Origin: Propionibacteriaceae bacterium
Lineage (GTDB): Bacteria; Actinomycetota; Actinomycetes; Propionibacteriales; Propionibacteriaceae
Direction: 5' to 3'
Assembly: GCA_025965155.1 (NCBI GenBank)
Contig: JAOPXN010000038.1
Span: 1 to 63,526, forward strand
DNA length: 63,526 bases
Both the position numbers and the translations under genes were made by a program. The notes beneath the pieces are model-generated. The model saw only the letters and a program-made list of their open reading frames with translations. It searched no databases and had not been told where the DNA came from. Below are positions 63,131 to 63,526 of this stretch, piece by piece. Position 1 is the first letter of the stretch, and each line of letters opens with the position of its first letter.

Positions 63131-63243
63131 GACGGTCTGCCTTTCCTCGGTGGAAGCCTGCGCGCTCGGGAGTCAAACTCGACGCCGTTGGCACAAGGCG
63201 GTGGCATGAGAAGCCTCGCACGGAAACCATTCCGGTACGGGAA

Positions 63244-63420
63244 TCATGCCGCGGTCGTGCCCGTGGCTGTACGAACCTCGTCGTTCGGCTGGCGTGCGGC
63301 GTTCCAGAGGGCGTGGGCGAGTGGGTTGTTGCCGAGGTCGTGGGTTCCGGTGTTGGTGGTGAGGTAGATCCAGTGGTGGGGTGAGCGCCACAGTGTGGGT
63401 CCCCCAGGATCGTGGAGGGT
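63244..63420 (-). pseudogene. C-terminal gene fragment cut by the IS3 element
   Basis: An open, protein-like stretch lies directly behind the transposase stop, in the same frame. It ends '...GPTLWRSPHHWIYLTTNTGTH', 'DLGNNPLAHALWNAARQPNDEV' and a stop at 63244-63246. It has no start codon, and its 5' part would lie where the insertion element begins. The Trp-Arg-Ser-Pro-His pattern recalls the tail of DUF222-type HNH endonucleases, but that is a weak match from memory. Best read as the 3' remnant of a disrupted gene. Confidence 0.45.
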
Positions 63421-63423
63421 TCG

Positions 63424-63526
63424 TTATGCCGCTTCTCGGGTGAGGGCGGCGTTCTCGTAGTTGATTGGTGACTGTCCACCGGCTGCGGTGTGGCGGCGTT
63501 GGTGGTTGTAGAAGCCGTAGCACCAG
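63424..63526 (-). mobile_element. IS3-family transposase C-terminus (cut by window edge)
   Basis: The last 34 codons of an OrfB-type transposase: 'WCYGFYNHQRRHTAAGG' followed by 'QSPINYENAALTREAA' and a stop. The 'YNxxRRHxxxGxxSPxxYE' ending is diagnostic of IS3-family integrase-like transposases. The rest lies outside the window. The element's right end should lie within about the next 40 bases, but I cannot define the terminal repeat without the other end. Confidence 0.8.

Overview
The window is about 63.5 kb of high-GC DNA with dense, often overlapping genes, GTG starts, purine-rich ribosome binding sites, several ANTAR-domain regulators, a 6C-type small RNA and an SSAxC-type cysteine leader peptide. 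Together these point to an actinomycete; the genus cannot be resolved by reading. Most genes are chromosomal-looking metabolic loci. The only mobile-element trace is an IS3-family transposase tail at the right edge.

Layout. (1) 0.6-10.6 kb is a complete erythritol/threitol utilisation locus: polyol dehydrogenase, TIM-like isomerase, DUF2291 lipoprotein-like protein, sugar ABC ATPase and permease, binding protein, DeoR regulator, DAK-type kinase and RpiB-type isomerase. Several perfect inverted repeats lie between the genes, and a strong terminator closes the locus. (2) 10.85-15.75 kb is a sulfur-scavenging operon: a tiny leader ORF ending in Cys-Cys, a flavin reductase, an Ssu/Tau-type ABC importer and an FMN-dependent monooxygenase. 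(3) 15.8-27.2 kb is a regulatory and stress region: carbonic anhydrase, small unknown proteins, a lone receiver protein, GAF-ANTAR and PAS-ANTAR proteins, a 6C RNA, a slipin, an ArsR/AHSA1 pair, a secreted CAP protein, and a MEDS-HATPase protein with altered ATP-site residues. (4) 27.3-30.6 kb holds selB, selA and tRNA-Sec. (5) 30.8-40.8 kb is mixed: membrane proteins, a LuxR response regulator with its histidine kinase, a chloroperoxidase-like hydrolase, glutamate dehydrogenase, a DUF6766-like protein and a FAD oxidoreductase. Two genes here carry single-base frameshifts, and two more are decayed. (6) 40.8-49.1 kb is a xylo-oligosaccharide locus: binding protein, two permeases and xylose isomerase, divergent from a GH3 glycosidase and a LacI regulator. 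(7) 49.1-63.5 kb holds a secreted protein, a large TPR-like regulator, selD, and a four-gene formate dehydrogenase operon whose catalytic subunit reads through an in-frame UGA as selenocysteine. It continues with a beta-propeller protein, a phospholipase D, a deazaflavin-dependent reductase and the IS3 remnant.

How the parts fit. tRNA-Sec, SelA, SelB and SelD form the full selenocysteine toolkit, and the only client visible in the window is the formate dehydrogenase. A SECIS-like hairpin follows the UGA immediately. The polyol locus encodes every step from erythritol to D-erythrose 4-phosphate plus its own importer and regulator. The xylo-oligosaccharide importer lacks an ATPase and probably borrows a shared MsiK-type one. 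All assignments are from reading the sequence; no database search was run.
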